Source: Climacium dendroides
Taxonomy: Eukaryota; Streptophyta; Bryopsida; Hypnales; Climaciaceae
DNA: 64,000 bases
Direction of reading: 5' to 3'
NCBI GenBank assembly: GCA_950106755.1
Contig: OX467087.1
Coordinates: 21,952,047 to 22,016,046 of the forward strand
Shown here: positions 26,120 through 38,222 of the stretch, piece after piece
Position numbering within the stretch: position 1 is the stretch's first letter
Layout: each line of letters opens with the position of its first letter
Position numbers and translations under genes: made by a program
Notes under the pieces: generated by a model
What the model saw: the letters and a program-made list of their open reading frames with translations, nothing else
The model's database searches: none
What the model was told of the DNA's origin: nothing

Positions 26120-26520
26120 TGATCACCCCCCATTTTAACAATGTAGGCTGTTTTCTTTCCATGTTGGAAGAGATGAACAATGATAAATTATGGCATAGTT
26201 TTTGATGTAGTTGTGGCACAAAAAATGATTGGCTACAAGATTCTCAATGTTACAACCAACTCTGGGTGGATTTTGTAATCAACTCTAATGGATTTTGCAC
26301 CCCCTCCCCCCTGGGTGGAAAGGGGAAAGTCTATATGATTAGTATGGGCCAAACAAAATCTTAGCTAAAAATTCTTAGCAATTATGTTTTGAGAATTAAA
26401 AATCTAAAAAATTACAAAAACCTTTCAAACTTTATTTTTGCACACGGAAATTTTTCCCATCAAAGAACTTCACCTTGCAAATATGTGTATTTGTTTAAAT
26501 GGTCGTAAATGGTTTGCCTC
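26120..26520. mobile_element. MITE family A, diverged copy 3
   Basis: Shares the order of blocks with copies 1 and 2: TGTAGTTGTGGCACA, ATGATTGGCTACAAG, TTACAACCAACTCTGGG, AAAGTCTATATGATTA, AAAATTCTTAGCAATTA, CCTTTCAAACTTTATTTTTG and TTGTTTAAATGGTCGTAAATGG. It is more diverged than copies 1 and 2 are from each other. Confidence 0.6.
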
Positions 26521-26948
26521 CCTTATCCCTTAAAATCCTCACATAAGTTCTTCCCTTTCTTCTCACACCTCTCACTAGCCTCTACATCTTCTACTAAGAC
26601 CATAGTCAAAGTTCACCAAGTTGACGTGAATGTAAAATTGCGAGCTAAAAAGATCTTCTATTGTTGAGTGATAGGAAAAAACACACAACTTCTATTGTGC
26701 CAAGGAGATGGTGGTGAGCCATTTTTCTTTTGACAAGCATGGCAAGCTTGGAGTAGTGTTACCACGGTTTGGGAGCAAAGCTAGTGGTGATGCTTTTGAT
26801 GAGGTATACAACTTGTTTCCAACCAAAGCCCCATTTGTGCAAGATAGGGTGGCATATTTCCATGAATGGGGGAATATCATGTAGTCTTAGTAACTTCATT
26901 ATTGTGTGATGAATAACACATTGACACTTAATGAAGTTGCTAAGACTA

Positions 26949-27137
26949 CAGTAGAACCTCTATTAACCAATAGGTTCAGGACCATCTGACAAGATTGCAT
27001 TAGAGAAGTTTATTTGTTTACAGAGAGTCATTTTTAGTCATAACCTTTGTATAGGGACAAGTCCAGGACTGGTCTGATAATATTGGTTAAGAGGGATCTA
27101 TTGACTTATGGAGAGTGTACTTAGAGAGGTTCTACTG
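26949..27137. mobile_element. Emigrant/Lemi-like (pogo) MITE with TA duplication
   Basis: A 189-bp element that starts CAGTAGAACCTCTATTAACC and ends with the inverted GAGAGGTTCTACTG, flanked by TA on both sides. The inner arms also pair (TTCAGGACC against GGACTGGTCTGATAA, imperfectly). The CAGTARAACCTCTAT-type terminus and the TA target are characteristic of pogo-like Tc1/mariner MITEs such as Emigrant and Lemi. It has no coding capacity. It sits beside a hairpin at 26883-26948 whose arms read GTAGTCTTAGTAACTTCATT and its complement. Confidence 0.8.
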
Positions 27138-28951
27138 TAGTTTTTAATTTTGTGCTTCTTGAAAATAGGCTTCCAGGGATGAGTGATTTGCATCATCTTT
27201 GAAATTACACAATCTACATAGTTATGTACACAGTCAGACTGTATGAATGTCTTTCAATGTTTTTCCCAGGGAGCTTGCTAGGTGTGATGAATCCTTGGCT
27301 GCACCAGTGACTGGTGCTCAAATGCAGAGGACTGGATTAGTAGTAGTAGTGTGTACTTGTTGTACATGAGTGACCTTGCGGCTTGTGAGCATGTCAACAA
27401 AATCCCATACCTGCACAAAGTCATGGGTAAGTTTGTGACCAGGTGATTTACATGCTCCAGGTACTACAGTACATGATTCATTTGGGGTTAGGTTGGGCAC
27501 AAACTAAAACACATTTTTCACCACGAATCCAGCACATGCCATCATGTGATACCTGGATCAAACCTCATTGAAAACACTGTTAAAAATGCTGTTTTTTTGG
27601 CTTGCAACAAAGTGCCAATCTTAAAACCTGGCTAGTACTGAAAAGTGACTCTTTTGGCACCATTTTACAAACTTTGGCACTTTTGCGGTTTAGACTGTGT
27701 GGTATGAAACCTATACCTGTCCTCCGCACTTTTGTGGTTTAGAGTGCACGCCATTTTAAGGAAATCCCCTGTAACTATGCAATGTTCAAAACAAGTGACC
27801 CCCAAACCAGTCAGTTTAGGGATTTTAATTTCCAGTGAATGATAATGAAGCTGATGATTGCTGTAGTATTGAATGAGCTAGCATCAAAGCCTCCGTCCTG
27901 CAGTGTCAAGATCATTGTCATTGTGTGTGACTTTGTTGAAATTTCTAATCATGAAACAGAGATAAAAAATTTATTTCTCTTTAATTCCAAGAGGACTGAA
28001 AACCTCTTGAGCAAACACTCAAATTCGTAACAGCATTGACTAATGATGTGAAAGATTTTCAGCTGACAGACACACAGTGGGTTACTTTTTAGAATGATTA
28101 AATCAGAAAACTTAATATTGCATTAAAACTTCTAATTTCTCTGTTCAATATCAGAAGTTGACTCATTTAATACTGATTTGAATAAAAAAAATTTGCCCAA
28201 TATCTGATGTATCCCTTCTTTTAGCCCATGGTAGGGAACACCTAAAATTGTATGAATAAGGGTTTGAGCATAAACTTTATTATTGAAATGCACTAGGTCT
28301 TGTTGGTAGTCAAATAGAGGATTTGTCCTTCTTTTGAGAATTCCATTTTTTTTACATCATATTGATAAACTATGAATCTTCGTATTGCTGAAAGAATGTA
28401 TATCCCAAATCAACTATAACCTTGTTTTTGTTTTGCCTCAATAGGATTCTGCTCTAGGTTTGGTGTTTCAATTTGTTCTTCTACGATGGAATAAATTGAC
28501 CATTTGTTTCAAAAAATAAAATTAAAAAAGCAACCATAACCTCTGCTAAATAACCCCCAATTCCAAAAAAATTAAATGGGTCCAGTTACAAGCCCATACG
28601 AATTTCTAGGAAGCAAATGCCGTACACTATTTACCCAGATTCCACTATTCCAGTGCAAAATTCTTATGAATAGCCAAAAAATGTATTTTATTGTAGCTAC
28701 CCAACACTCAAAAACATTACCCAGAATTCCCAGACCACCGACAACCAATTTTTTGGGGAGCGACCACAGCGAAACTCAGAAGTTGAAAATTAAACGAGTG
28801 GCTGCTGACGTGCTGTGTGCTGAAACTGCTGATTGGCGATCTCAAGACGTATAGTACGTCTCCCTTTCAAAACGGATTGAAGATTTGAAGCTCGCCCTGC
28901 CCTGCGACCCTGCCTGGAGAAAGCCAATTCCCATTAAATGCACAATCGGAA

Positions 28952-28984
28952 GACAGACAGAGAGGCAGACAGACAGACAGACAC
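28952..28984. repeat. (GACA)n microsatellite
   Basis: GACAGACAG, a short interruption, then four more GACA/CAGA units. It lies about 1.7 kb upstream of the carboxypeptidase start. Confidence 0.85.
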
Positions 28985-29240
28985 GGTGGGCAGCAAACTC
29001 AGGAGCTAATAATTGATTTCACGAGGACTAGAAAGGAAATAGCGTTCGATCTGCAGTACTGAGCAGAGATCGATGGAGCGTGGTGCAGATTAATAAATTA
29101 ATGAGAGAATTTTCAACGGCAATAGAACCATATGTTCAGTAATTCAACTATGCAAGCCTCCAAAAGAAATTAATTAGTTACACAGACGTGAATTGAAATC
29201 GAAGGGTACATACACAAATGGCGAGACTATACTACAATAC

Positions 29241-29277
29241 CTAGCTAGCTAGCTCGCTAGCTCGCCCGCTCGCTCGT
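29241..29277. repeat. CTAG/CTCG simple repeat
   Basis: A run of CTAGCTAGCTAGCTCG followed by CTCGCC and CTCG units, about 37 bases. Confidence 0.85.
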
Positions 29278-30673
29278 CACCACTCCTGTAGTGGCGTGAG
29301 TGGACGTAATCAGTCTCATAATCCAAGGAAGTTAGACAACAGCTTCCCCCCGGCCACTAAGAGATCGAGCACATCCCAGTAATTACAGTAATTGAATTCC
29401 TAGCAAGATCATGGAGACAGTAGATTGCAACCTCAGTAAATAATCCATATCTCTGCCGCAGGTAGGCAGCCAGGCTCTGATCATGCATTCATGCATTCAT
29501 TCATTTATTCCACAGACTCAGGCTGTCTGCAGCGCGCATTGGCTATTGCCTTCGTCCGCACATATATTATCGATCACGCATCCACTTTGACTTCTTCAAT
29601 TCAATTCCTTGGGGAGCCAGTCGTCTCCGGCGTCACTTCAGTCGCACGGAGCCCACCGAGTGCACGCACCAGCTGCAATAGTTAGCGGTACGCACTTCAC
29701 TCACTCTTTTCAATTCTTGGCCACTAGCTCGCTCATTCTGTTGCTTCTTGGGACACCAAAACGTACTGTCTGTCTTAAATCTGCTAGGGTTGGATTACGT
29801 TACGCACACAATATCCCACCATTTGCGTCCCTTCCATTTGTCGCAATAGATCAAGAGGCATGTGTAGTCCGCTGGAAATGTGTTGAGATCGATTGGGGAT
29901 ATCGGCCGGAGTCAGTCAGCACTTAGGAATAGCAAGCACGAATAATCTACAGGACATAGTGGAGAAAGCTGGCGGGGAGGAGACCGACCAAGAAAAAACT
30001 ATGAAGAATGTCAACTGAGAAGCGTTTACATGATTGATCTTTGCGTTTTCATATTATCATTCTGTAGTTGCCAGAGCGAGCGAGCTTCGGTTTTGTATGT
30101 ACAACATTGACGTTAGTTGTAGACCAAGGCGGCTCTTTAATGTACCAAGTGACTGAATCAAGAGGCAGAATTATGGAGACGTCGGTTGGATGTTACGTAA
30201 GTTGATCGAGTCAGTGTATGAAACGATCGGAAATGGTGGCGAGCACCGATGGAGATCAAAAGAGCTCACCAAATGTGGGGTACGTTCTGCTGTGCGGGTC
30301 TGCCCAGCAGAATGTGGGTGAAATTAAAGGGAGCAGGCAATAAGAAAACTGTCAAATATCAATGCAAAAGCTAAGGTTTATGTTTTGCGCTTGTTCTGCC
30401 GTGCTGCATCAGGGAATGTGAACCTTCTCATTGCAGATCGAATCCAGAGCCGAAGTGGAGATTGATTAATACATCAATCGATATATCTGCGCGCGGTATA
30501 CACACATCGACGTACCTGCAGTTTCCCGGGCGTGCATTGTGGCATTCTGGGATACAATTTTTATGATTCCATTTCGTGTAAACTTATAGAGAACGAATGT
30601 GATTGATTCGGGCTGTAAGAGTATTCATACGTGCGCGCCGCGGTTGTGAGTTTGGGAGCGAGGAAGACGAATA

Positions 30674-33600
30674 ATGAAGAAAATGGGGCTCGCCAGAGGA
30701 AGTCGAACCATATGCTGTTTCTTGCTGTTGCAATTGTTGTTGTTGCAATTGTTATGGGTGGTGGTGGAGGGAGCGGAGTTTTCGGAGCGAGTGGAGAACT
30801 TGCCCGGGCAACCGGCAGTGCGGTTCCAGCAGTACGCGGGGTACGTGACGGTGCACTCGGAGAACGGCCGTGCTCTGTTCTATTGGTTTGTGCAAGCGGA
30901 TCACAAGCATGCTTCGGAACTGCCCATCTCGTTCTGGTTCAATGGAGGTGCCCCTGCTCCCACTTCCAGCTTCATCTGTACACTTTTCCAGTATAATATA
31001 AATGAAGAAAAGCTTTATATCGTTAGATGAAGTGAGGATTGAAGAACACTAATTACTTAATTGCATGCATGTGTTGGTTAAAAACATTAACTACTTCCCC
31101 TACTACTCAAAGTCTTCAAATTCCACAGATATAGAAACCCTCCTGGAGTGCAGTCCTTCCTTCCAGTCCGGCCCTCCAGGCCTTTAATTTCATTGCAAAT
31201 CAAAATGCCTAAGTGAACTCTTCAAAACGTAAAGACGGAGTTCATAACTTATGAGGCCGAATATGTGTTTCTTGGTCCTCATTAGGTTCACTTGAGAATC
31301 GTTTCAATCGTTTTAAAAGCATAGTTACCTAAAAATTATACGACGAAGTTTTCACTATGATCACTGTTAGTAGCTATTGGGAGACCTCCCCCATCAGTGG
31401 CCCCAAATGTAATCTTCATTTATTTAGTGCTTTAGCACGATTGAAACGTGCTACAAAGTCAACGCTGGTACTCACATTTTCTTGCAGCTATGGATTTTAG
31501 GGAAGGGGGGTGGGTGGTTAATGAAGTTTAGCTACATTTAGCTGCATTTGAGAAAATTGCTCAGCAGGAATCATAGTGGAGAAGATTCTTGATCTTTATA
31601 GTGGTTTTTAAAAATTCCTGCATAACCTACTCTCATTTTTTGAAAATCAAGCCTGTAGCTCAAGAGTCAGAACACCACTAAGATGAATATCTAGAACATG
31701 GCGGTTTCATGCCTTGCGTTCTTGACTATGAACGGGCGCTTCAGTTGAGAACAAAGGTCTGTCACAGCTGCAGCAGAAAGTATGATGATGTGAAGAATTA
31801 TTATTATACTGTATATGTGATGTGAGCGGTACCAGACAAAAGAAATTATGCATATGACCTACCCTAGCTGGCGAATTGCTGCTTTATTGTTTGTTGGTTG
31901 GTTTGCCGAGTGAGTGGAGGATGAAATGTCCCAAACTCCCAATTGAGGATTGCATTGCTTTGCTTTGCATTGATTTTTTCTGCTGTCAGTGAGTGAGTAA
32001 TATACAGTATAAGTTATGTGACTAGAGAAAAGACTGTCTGTCTAAGACGGAGGCCCAAGCAAGGTGAATTAAATGTTGGAAGATGTCTGTCGTTGTTGTG
32101 GATGGCAGGGCCAGGATGTTCATCAATAGGAGCTGGTGCAATGTCGGAATTGGGTCCTTTCTTCAATAAAAATGAAGGCTCAGGACTGGTGCGCAACAAA
32201 CACGCCTGGAACAAAGGTAACCTGTCACAGTGTCACTTGGGACTTCCCAACAAGATTCTGACTTGGTTTGACTGGCATTAATTTCGAACGGCTTTTTTCC
32301 ATTGGAAAAACAAACACTCCTCCTCGAGACTAGTTTCATAGTAGATTCGTGTATTCTGTTGTGCAGTGTCAACTTGAATTAGCATTAATTTCTTTGCTTT
32401 CTTTTTCTTTTTCTTTTTTTGTGCAAACGAAAGCCGGAAATATTCATTGCAAAAAGGAGAGTAACGTACAATCCCAACCCCAACCCCAAGTCCTTGCTTA
32501 CTTTTCCCTCCTGTTTCTAAGCTTGTTACGTTTCTGGTCAGTAACCATCATTTAATATCAAAGTTAGTATCCAAGCTCCCGTTTCGTTTGCTTCCAAAAA
32601 ATAAAATAAAATAAAATGTTAGTATCCAAGCTATAATCACGTAGTCTACTTTGAAAGCAAATAGTCGATTATAGTAACTTCCATTGAAGCATGTTTCTAT
32701 TGTTCTAAAATGCGAGGTATTACTTCTTTTCATTGACACATTTTGTTTACTCACCTTCCTTGAAACTTATCTACGAACATATACTTCAATGATTGTAAGT
32801 ATGGAAGCAGACACTTTACTTTTGGGCCAATTCGGCACTTGGGGATTAAAAATAAATCATGGAAATATGTAGACAGGGCGGATTTTGTGTGGTCTTTCTT
32901 TGAAAAAATCAAAACTCCTGGCATGGAAACTGAACATGACCGGTTGCCATGGAATTGATTGTGTACAGCTTCGAACATTGTCTTCGTGGACTCGCCAGTT
33001 GGAGTTGGGTACTCGTATTCAAATACAACATCGGACTATAACTACTTGGATGACGAATTCACAGGTACGAACTGCTGCTTTTATTAATTATTACTGCAAC
33101 AGCCAATTCTTGATGAAAGTTCAGCAGAATAAGTTAAGTTTAAGTTTTTTGGGTTTTTTTGAAACAAATGAAACGACAGTAAGTTAAGTTAAAGTTAAAT
33201 TGCATTGGTGCATTGTAATAGCTTGGTGTTCCACGACCTTCTCTCTCCAATGTGGAATCAAGGTTTCTTGATCACCAAGCTGACCTTTGAAAATTGTCAG
33301 AGTTCAGTGTTGATCAATTTCAGGTTGTGCGGTCATTGACAGACTGAGTCAATGTGGGTCGCAGCTGTTGATTCCTTAGCTTTCATCGTTGGATGGTTCA
33401 AGAAGTTTCCTGAGTACAAGAAGAACGACGTTTATCTCCTTGGTGAGAGCTATGCAGGTAACTCCTACAAGTGAACCTCCCCGCCTTGCAAAATGCAATT
33501 GTCCAACTTGCCTTCCCTAAATTGTCTTGTTCTTCTTCAATTCTAAGCCTTAGTTTGTCAAAAATTTAGTAACTAAAATATTCCATCTGCTGTGTGGAGT

Positions 33601-36600
33601 GTGATTGATTGTTTTAGGTCATTATGCACCCAATCTAGCGCAGAAGATTCTCCTCCACAACAAAAAGATCCCTCAAGCGCAGAAGATCAATCTCAAAGGC
33701 TTCATGGTACGCACATCACCTCCCAGTTCGTAACCAAGTCTGCCAATCTAAAATTTATCAATCACTTTCACTGTATTGATTGAACTCCTTGTAACCATTT
33801 TCGAGTAAGAGCTTGAGTGGTGGGCAACAAGGTAGCAAATCCTATTGCCTTAAATCATTCAGCTGTTCTTAGTCAATTTCCCTTATAAGCATTGATTTTG
33901 TTCATTTGGTTTTGAATTCTCGTCCCCTCCTTCGACAATTCTAATGTAACAATAAAAATATGAACATTGCACGATCATGAGTAAGTAAGCTGTGGGTTGT
34001 TCTTCAAGTTCAAAGTCGTGGGATTCCAGGCGCAACACTCAGCGATCCTAGCTAGCCATGGAATGATATGGATTGAATCCTCGAAGGAAGTTGAACTTGC
34101 CATTGATCGATCATGTGGGTATGGCAGATCGGGAACCCGTGGACGGATTCCTACTACGACAACAAGGGCGCTGTGGATTTTTGGTACCACCATTCTTTGA
34201 TCTCCGATGAGACCTACAACGAGATTCAGAAGAGCTGTGATTATCGACTGGAGCCGGCAGTCGGGTTTTCCACAAGTCTGGCGTGCCGGAATGCTGCCAA
34301 CCATGCCTCCAACCTTGAAATGGCGGAAATCGATGCTTACAACATCTACGCGGGGAACTGCAACTCGGCAAGCGTTAATGATTCCACCGTAACGACAAAG
34401 GTAGCATTCAATGGTCCTCACCCTTGAATGGATAATCCAAGCTTTTTTTTTTCCCCCCCTTGCTTTCAAATAGGGCATTGGAATCAACCTCAAAGTGAGG
34501 TCTAAAGTCTAAATTCTAGATCATTAACCTCCAAAGTCCCAAGGCCCTTTCTCCATCAAAAAACACTCAAGGTTGCTATTTCTATTGCAAAGAGTAGTAA
34601 TTTTAAAATTAACTATGGAATCTTGCAGTGAACTAGCTGATCTTCTTGAGTGTTTGTAGCTCTAAGGTGGAATTGAAACACACTATTTTCAATGGTGTCT
34701 GAGATTGTTCTAACAAACAAATTAACCATTATGAACCTCTTCTATTTAAAATTGTGGAAATTGAGTTTAGAAACAAATCCAATATACTATGTTTTTAAGA
34801 AGATGCTATGATTGCTTACAAAACAAGATCATGATCCATAAGTTTCACACCACTAATCAAAATGGAATGAATCAAATCTTTCTAAGTAAACTAAAATATA
34901 ATCTACAAGGAAATACATATTTCTAATATTTTATTTTTAAGTTTTTGAAATTTTGTTTCATTGCCTAGGCTAAGCCGTTTTGAGTTTATTGTAGCATCAC
35001 CACTTTTGCTCCCAAGCACCGAGCCAAGCACTAATTGAAATAAAAATGATATTTCCAAAAAAAAGCTTTTACAAAAAAGGTTTTAAAAACTCATGATGAA
35101 AATTAAAATCGTAGGAGTCTACCCAAACTCTAATATGTTCCACGAAAGGGCATTCAATGGGACTTTAGGGGTTAAGTAAGTTCTAGAGGAGGGAGGATAA
35201 AGTTGTAGTTTACTATAGAAAATAGTTACCCTTTTTTTCAATGTATTTTCTTTTATGCATTAAAACCCAAATGCAAGATTGTGCTTTTCATTGAGAAATT
35301 CAAATATATAATTATGAAAAGATCACTTTAGGTGCAAGAACCAAACTCTCTTGACTTCAAATTTCAATCTCTAATAATTTCTTAAGCAATTATTCCAATC
35401 AAGAGGTTATAAAACTCTATCGAAGGAATACTAGAGATTAAAAGAGAGTCCCATTTTTTTCAATCTAAGCTTAGTGGCTATGAATTCACATTTTAGCCAA
35501 CTCATGTTTTTAATGCAATAGAATAAGTCCAACCAAGTGTACAAATTATGGAGTGTCATTAGTTTATGAATGGGTACTAACATTATGAATGGGTACTAAC
35601 ATTGTAATGCCCTTGTAATTGCAGAAGAGGCCAAGTTTCTTCCTGGGTTTGAAAGACTCCAACTTCTGTGGACCGGACACAACGACACCGTACCTCAACT
35701 TGCCGGAGGTGAAAGCTGCTCTTCATGTTCGGCCCGATATCAAGTGGACGGAATGCAGGTAACTTGCCTTGATGCCCGTGCCTGCAAAACTTCAATCAAT
35801 TTTATTTTATTTTATTTTCAGTTGTTGCAAGAGTAGGACAACAATTACTAAGTAATGAACTTGTCATTTTGATGTGAAGTGAAAATGAGACGGGTATCAT
35901 ATTGATGACCCTCGCCAGGCCACTTGTATTTTAAATTCTTTTGCAATGAAATCCCATTTCAATTGTTTTAAAAAAATGAGATACAGGTATTGATGGAGCC
36001 GTAAATAATGTTCATGTGACTGCAGTCTGATGATCAACAGTCAATACAGTGTGACAAGCGTGGTGCAGTCCATGTTGCCTGTTTATCGGTACCTGCTTAC
36101 AAAAGGTCTCAAAATTTGGATTTACAGGTACGCACATGCATCGCTTGATTACGCACATGACAATGTGTTTTCTGCTTTCTTTTTTGTCAGAGAAAGTAGT
36201 GTGATTGACTGAGAGACAATCATGTGTAATTGCAACATATTGTACCCTATTCACAAAAAATTATATAAAAAAAACAAAAGTTGTTTATTTTTTTAAAATT
36301 ACTTTGAGAGAGAGAGACAGAAAACAATTATATGGATGCTGCAAATACCAAACTATCAGAAAATGGGCCTCATGCAAATTTCAGAATGGGCTACTTGCAA
36401 ATCTTAGTATATTAAATTCGCCACGCACTTAATGTTCCTGTAATAAATGAGTCAAGTTCTTGAAAAAATAAATGAATATATATTGAAAATTTTATTGCTT
36501 CTAAAAGCAACCACTTTGTCCAACTTCAATGAATTATTTGACATAGAATGATGACCCTGATAGCCAGGGTACGGTACCCTGCAACTGAAAGATTCAGGGT

Positions 36601-37139
36601 CAGAATGCATGATCTGTTCATATCAACTGATAATTGAAATTTTTTTTGTTGGCGCAGTGGAGACATCGATGGTGTAGTGCCAACAACCGGAACACGATAT
36701 TGGCTGAGGGAGCTTGACTTGACTGTCGATGTGCCATGGTATCCATGGAACCACTCGACTCAGGTAATCCTTAAGTTAACACTCTCAAGTTTTCTTTGAA
36801 CGTTGATCAAAATAACAGGGTCTCAAGAGTTCCAATTTTAATCTTCAATGCTAGAGTTCATCCTTTTTTAATTAATGGCAATCATTTATAAAAACCAGGT
36901 CTGTAATTCTGGTCTTCAGTTGGGGTTCAAATTACAGTCCGTAAAAAAAATGTCCACACAAATCCAACCTCACGACGTGATGATCGTCGTTACAGGTTGG
37001 AGGATGGACCCAAGTTTACAAGGGCTTGACGTTTGTAACTGTGCGAGATGCGGGTCACATGGTTCCAGCAGACAAACCTTCGCAAGCTTTGCAAGTGTTC
37101 CGAAGATTTCTTGCCGGGAAACCGCTCCCCAGTTTCTAG
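30674..37139 (+). CDS. Serine carboxypeptidase-like protein (S10 family), 472 aa, 10 exons
   Basis: Secreted or vacuolar S10 peptidase. Exons: 30674-30947, 32109-32216, 32969-33064, 33365-33457, 33618-33706, 34128-34400, 35625-35758, 36026-36127, 36658-36763, 36996-37139; all junctions are GT-AG and phases join, giving 472 residues, normal for the family. Residues about 14-31 are a leucine-rich signal segment with probable cleavage near VEGA. Diagnostic blocks follow: WFNGGPGCSS (oxyanion region, from 88), [25 protein letters not shown] with nucleophile Ser188, IGNPWTD (221), SGDIDGVVP with the catalytic Asp (probably 394) and [10 protein letters not shown] with His446. N146 and N421 lie in glycosylation sequons. 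The layout fits class II plant SCPL enzymes, but an acyltransferase role cannot be excluded because plant SCPLs include both. Intron 6 (34401-35624) hosts a MITE-like insertion. Confidence 0.93.
34524..35175. mobile_element. MITE family B in carboxypeptidase intron 6
   Basis: The left end reads TTAACCTCCAAAGTCCCAAG. The right end, GGGACTTTAGGGGTTAA, is its inverted partner. The element is about 650 bp, AT-rich and without coding capacity, and lies wholly within intron 6 of the carboxypeptidase gene. A longer copy with the same ends is at 58739-59651. Confidence 0.7.
35565..35602 (+). repeat. 19-bp tandem duplication carrying a TACTAAC branch-point sequence
   Basis: TATGAATGGGTACTAACAT occurs twice in a row just before the acceptor of intron 6. 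Each copy contains TACTAAC, the ideal branch-point sequence. The second puts its branch adenosine (35599) 25 bases from the AG at 35623-35624; the first is 44 bases away. Confidence 0.85.
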
Positions 37140-38222
37140 TTTCAAGTCGTCTCTCAATTTAGAGGAGAGCTAGAAGAGAAGGATCGGATTGTTTGTCGTG
37201 GATTGATTGAAGTGGAATGTTACAACAGTAGTTTCAGTTTAAGGCCATGGAATTTTCAAATCAGTGAGATTATTCATGAAATATTCTCACTACTTTGAAA
37301 TTGACATGTGAAATGCTGTTTGGTCAATAAATTTTTTGAAAAACTTCCGTTTCCGAATTGCCCACTCAGTCGGTGGATTTTTATTTGCTTGGTTTTAGAT
37401 GTCCGGCAGTATAATGATATGGAGTTAGTGTAAGTCGATCGGACCTCTTTTCAGCTAGCGGAATATTTGTACTGAAAACAAACATGAATACAAAACAACC
37501 AGGATCCATGCCTCACTTCCCCAAATCCATGCGACCATTGCACTCTATGCTGTCTTTATTTCAAGTGCATGTTTGACTGTCTTCAATTCTTAAAACACAT
37601 TTTGCAGTGTGACTGTATGAGCTCTCAAAACTGTTGTAATGTGCTATCAAAGTTACAACTAAATGATGTAGATATCTTACAAATTATTGGACAAATTGGT
37701 CTTACAAATGAGTCACAGAACTTATGAGTAAGGCAGTTGCATTAAGAGTTTTCAGACGGATACAAAAGTGAAGTCTAGAGCCTCTATTTATGATGAAGGT
37801 TTAACAAATTACTCTCTTGGAAGCCGTTCATTTCAAACCACAGTAATTGCATAGTAAGGTTAGATCATTATTGTGCCAAATAATTGCAAGCCAAATCTCT
37901 TCCAAACTCCAAAAACTTTGAAAGGTTGGCAAAAAAGATTTCATTTAAAAATATTCCCAGTGAATTCACTTCTTGGGCTCGCTTCTAATAGAAGTAAAAC
38001 GTAACATTCACAGAAATCAAAAGGTTTCAACAGCAAGGATGACTGTGAAAGCAAAGCGTAAAGTTCTAAATGCACTCAAGAAATGAGACAATAAATACAG
38101 AAAATACTTCCGGGACAAATGGCTTGCACTCCCTCTTCCTATTGTCCAACATTCATGTTGGTACCAGAGGGCTAAGTTAGCTATGGTACTGAATCAATGT
38201 CTAAAATACAATTTACAGAATG
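37140..38222. other. Convergent 3' region between carboxypeptidase and CDC14-like genes
   Basis: About 1.1 kb between two convergent stop codons (37139 on plus, 38223 on minus). It presumably holds both 3' untranslated regions and polyadenylation signals, for example AATAAATT at 37326. No further gene or repeat was seen. Confidence 0.6.

Larger units (their letters stand above)
27140..30673. other. Intergenic DNA leading to the carboxypeptidase gene
   Basis: No gene that I can support. From about 28850 the sequence becomes less AT-rich and is probably promoter and upstream DNA of the carboxypeptidase gene. Simple repeats occur at 28952-28984 (GACA) and 29241-29277 (CTAG/CTCG). Open frames at 28576-28854 and 29609-29926 have no recognisable motif. 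Confidence 0.5.

Noticed and set aside
33975..34493. 172-codon minus-strand open frame
   Set aside because: Antisense to exon 6 of the carboxypeptidase, where the plus-strand frame matches the family exactly.
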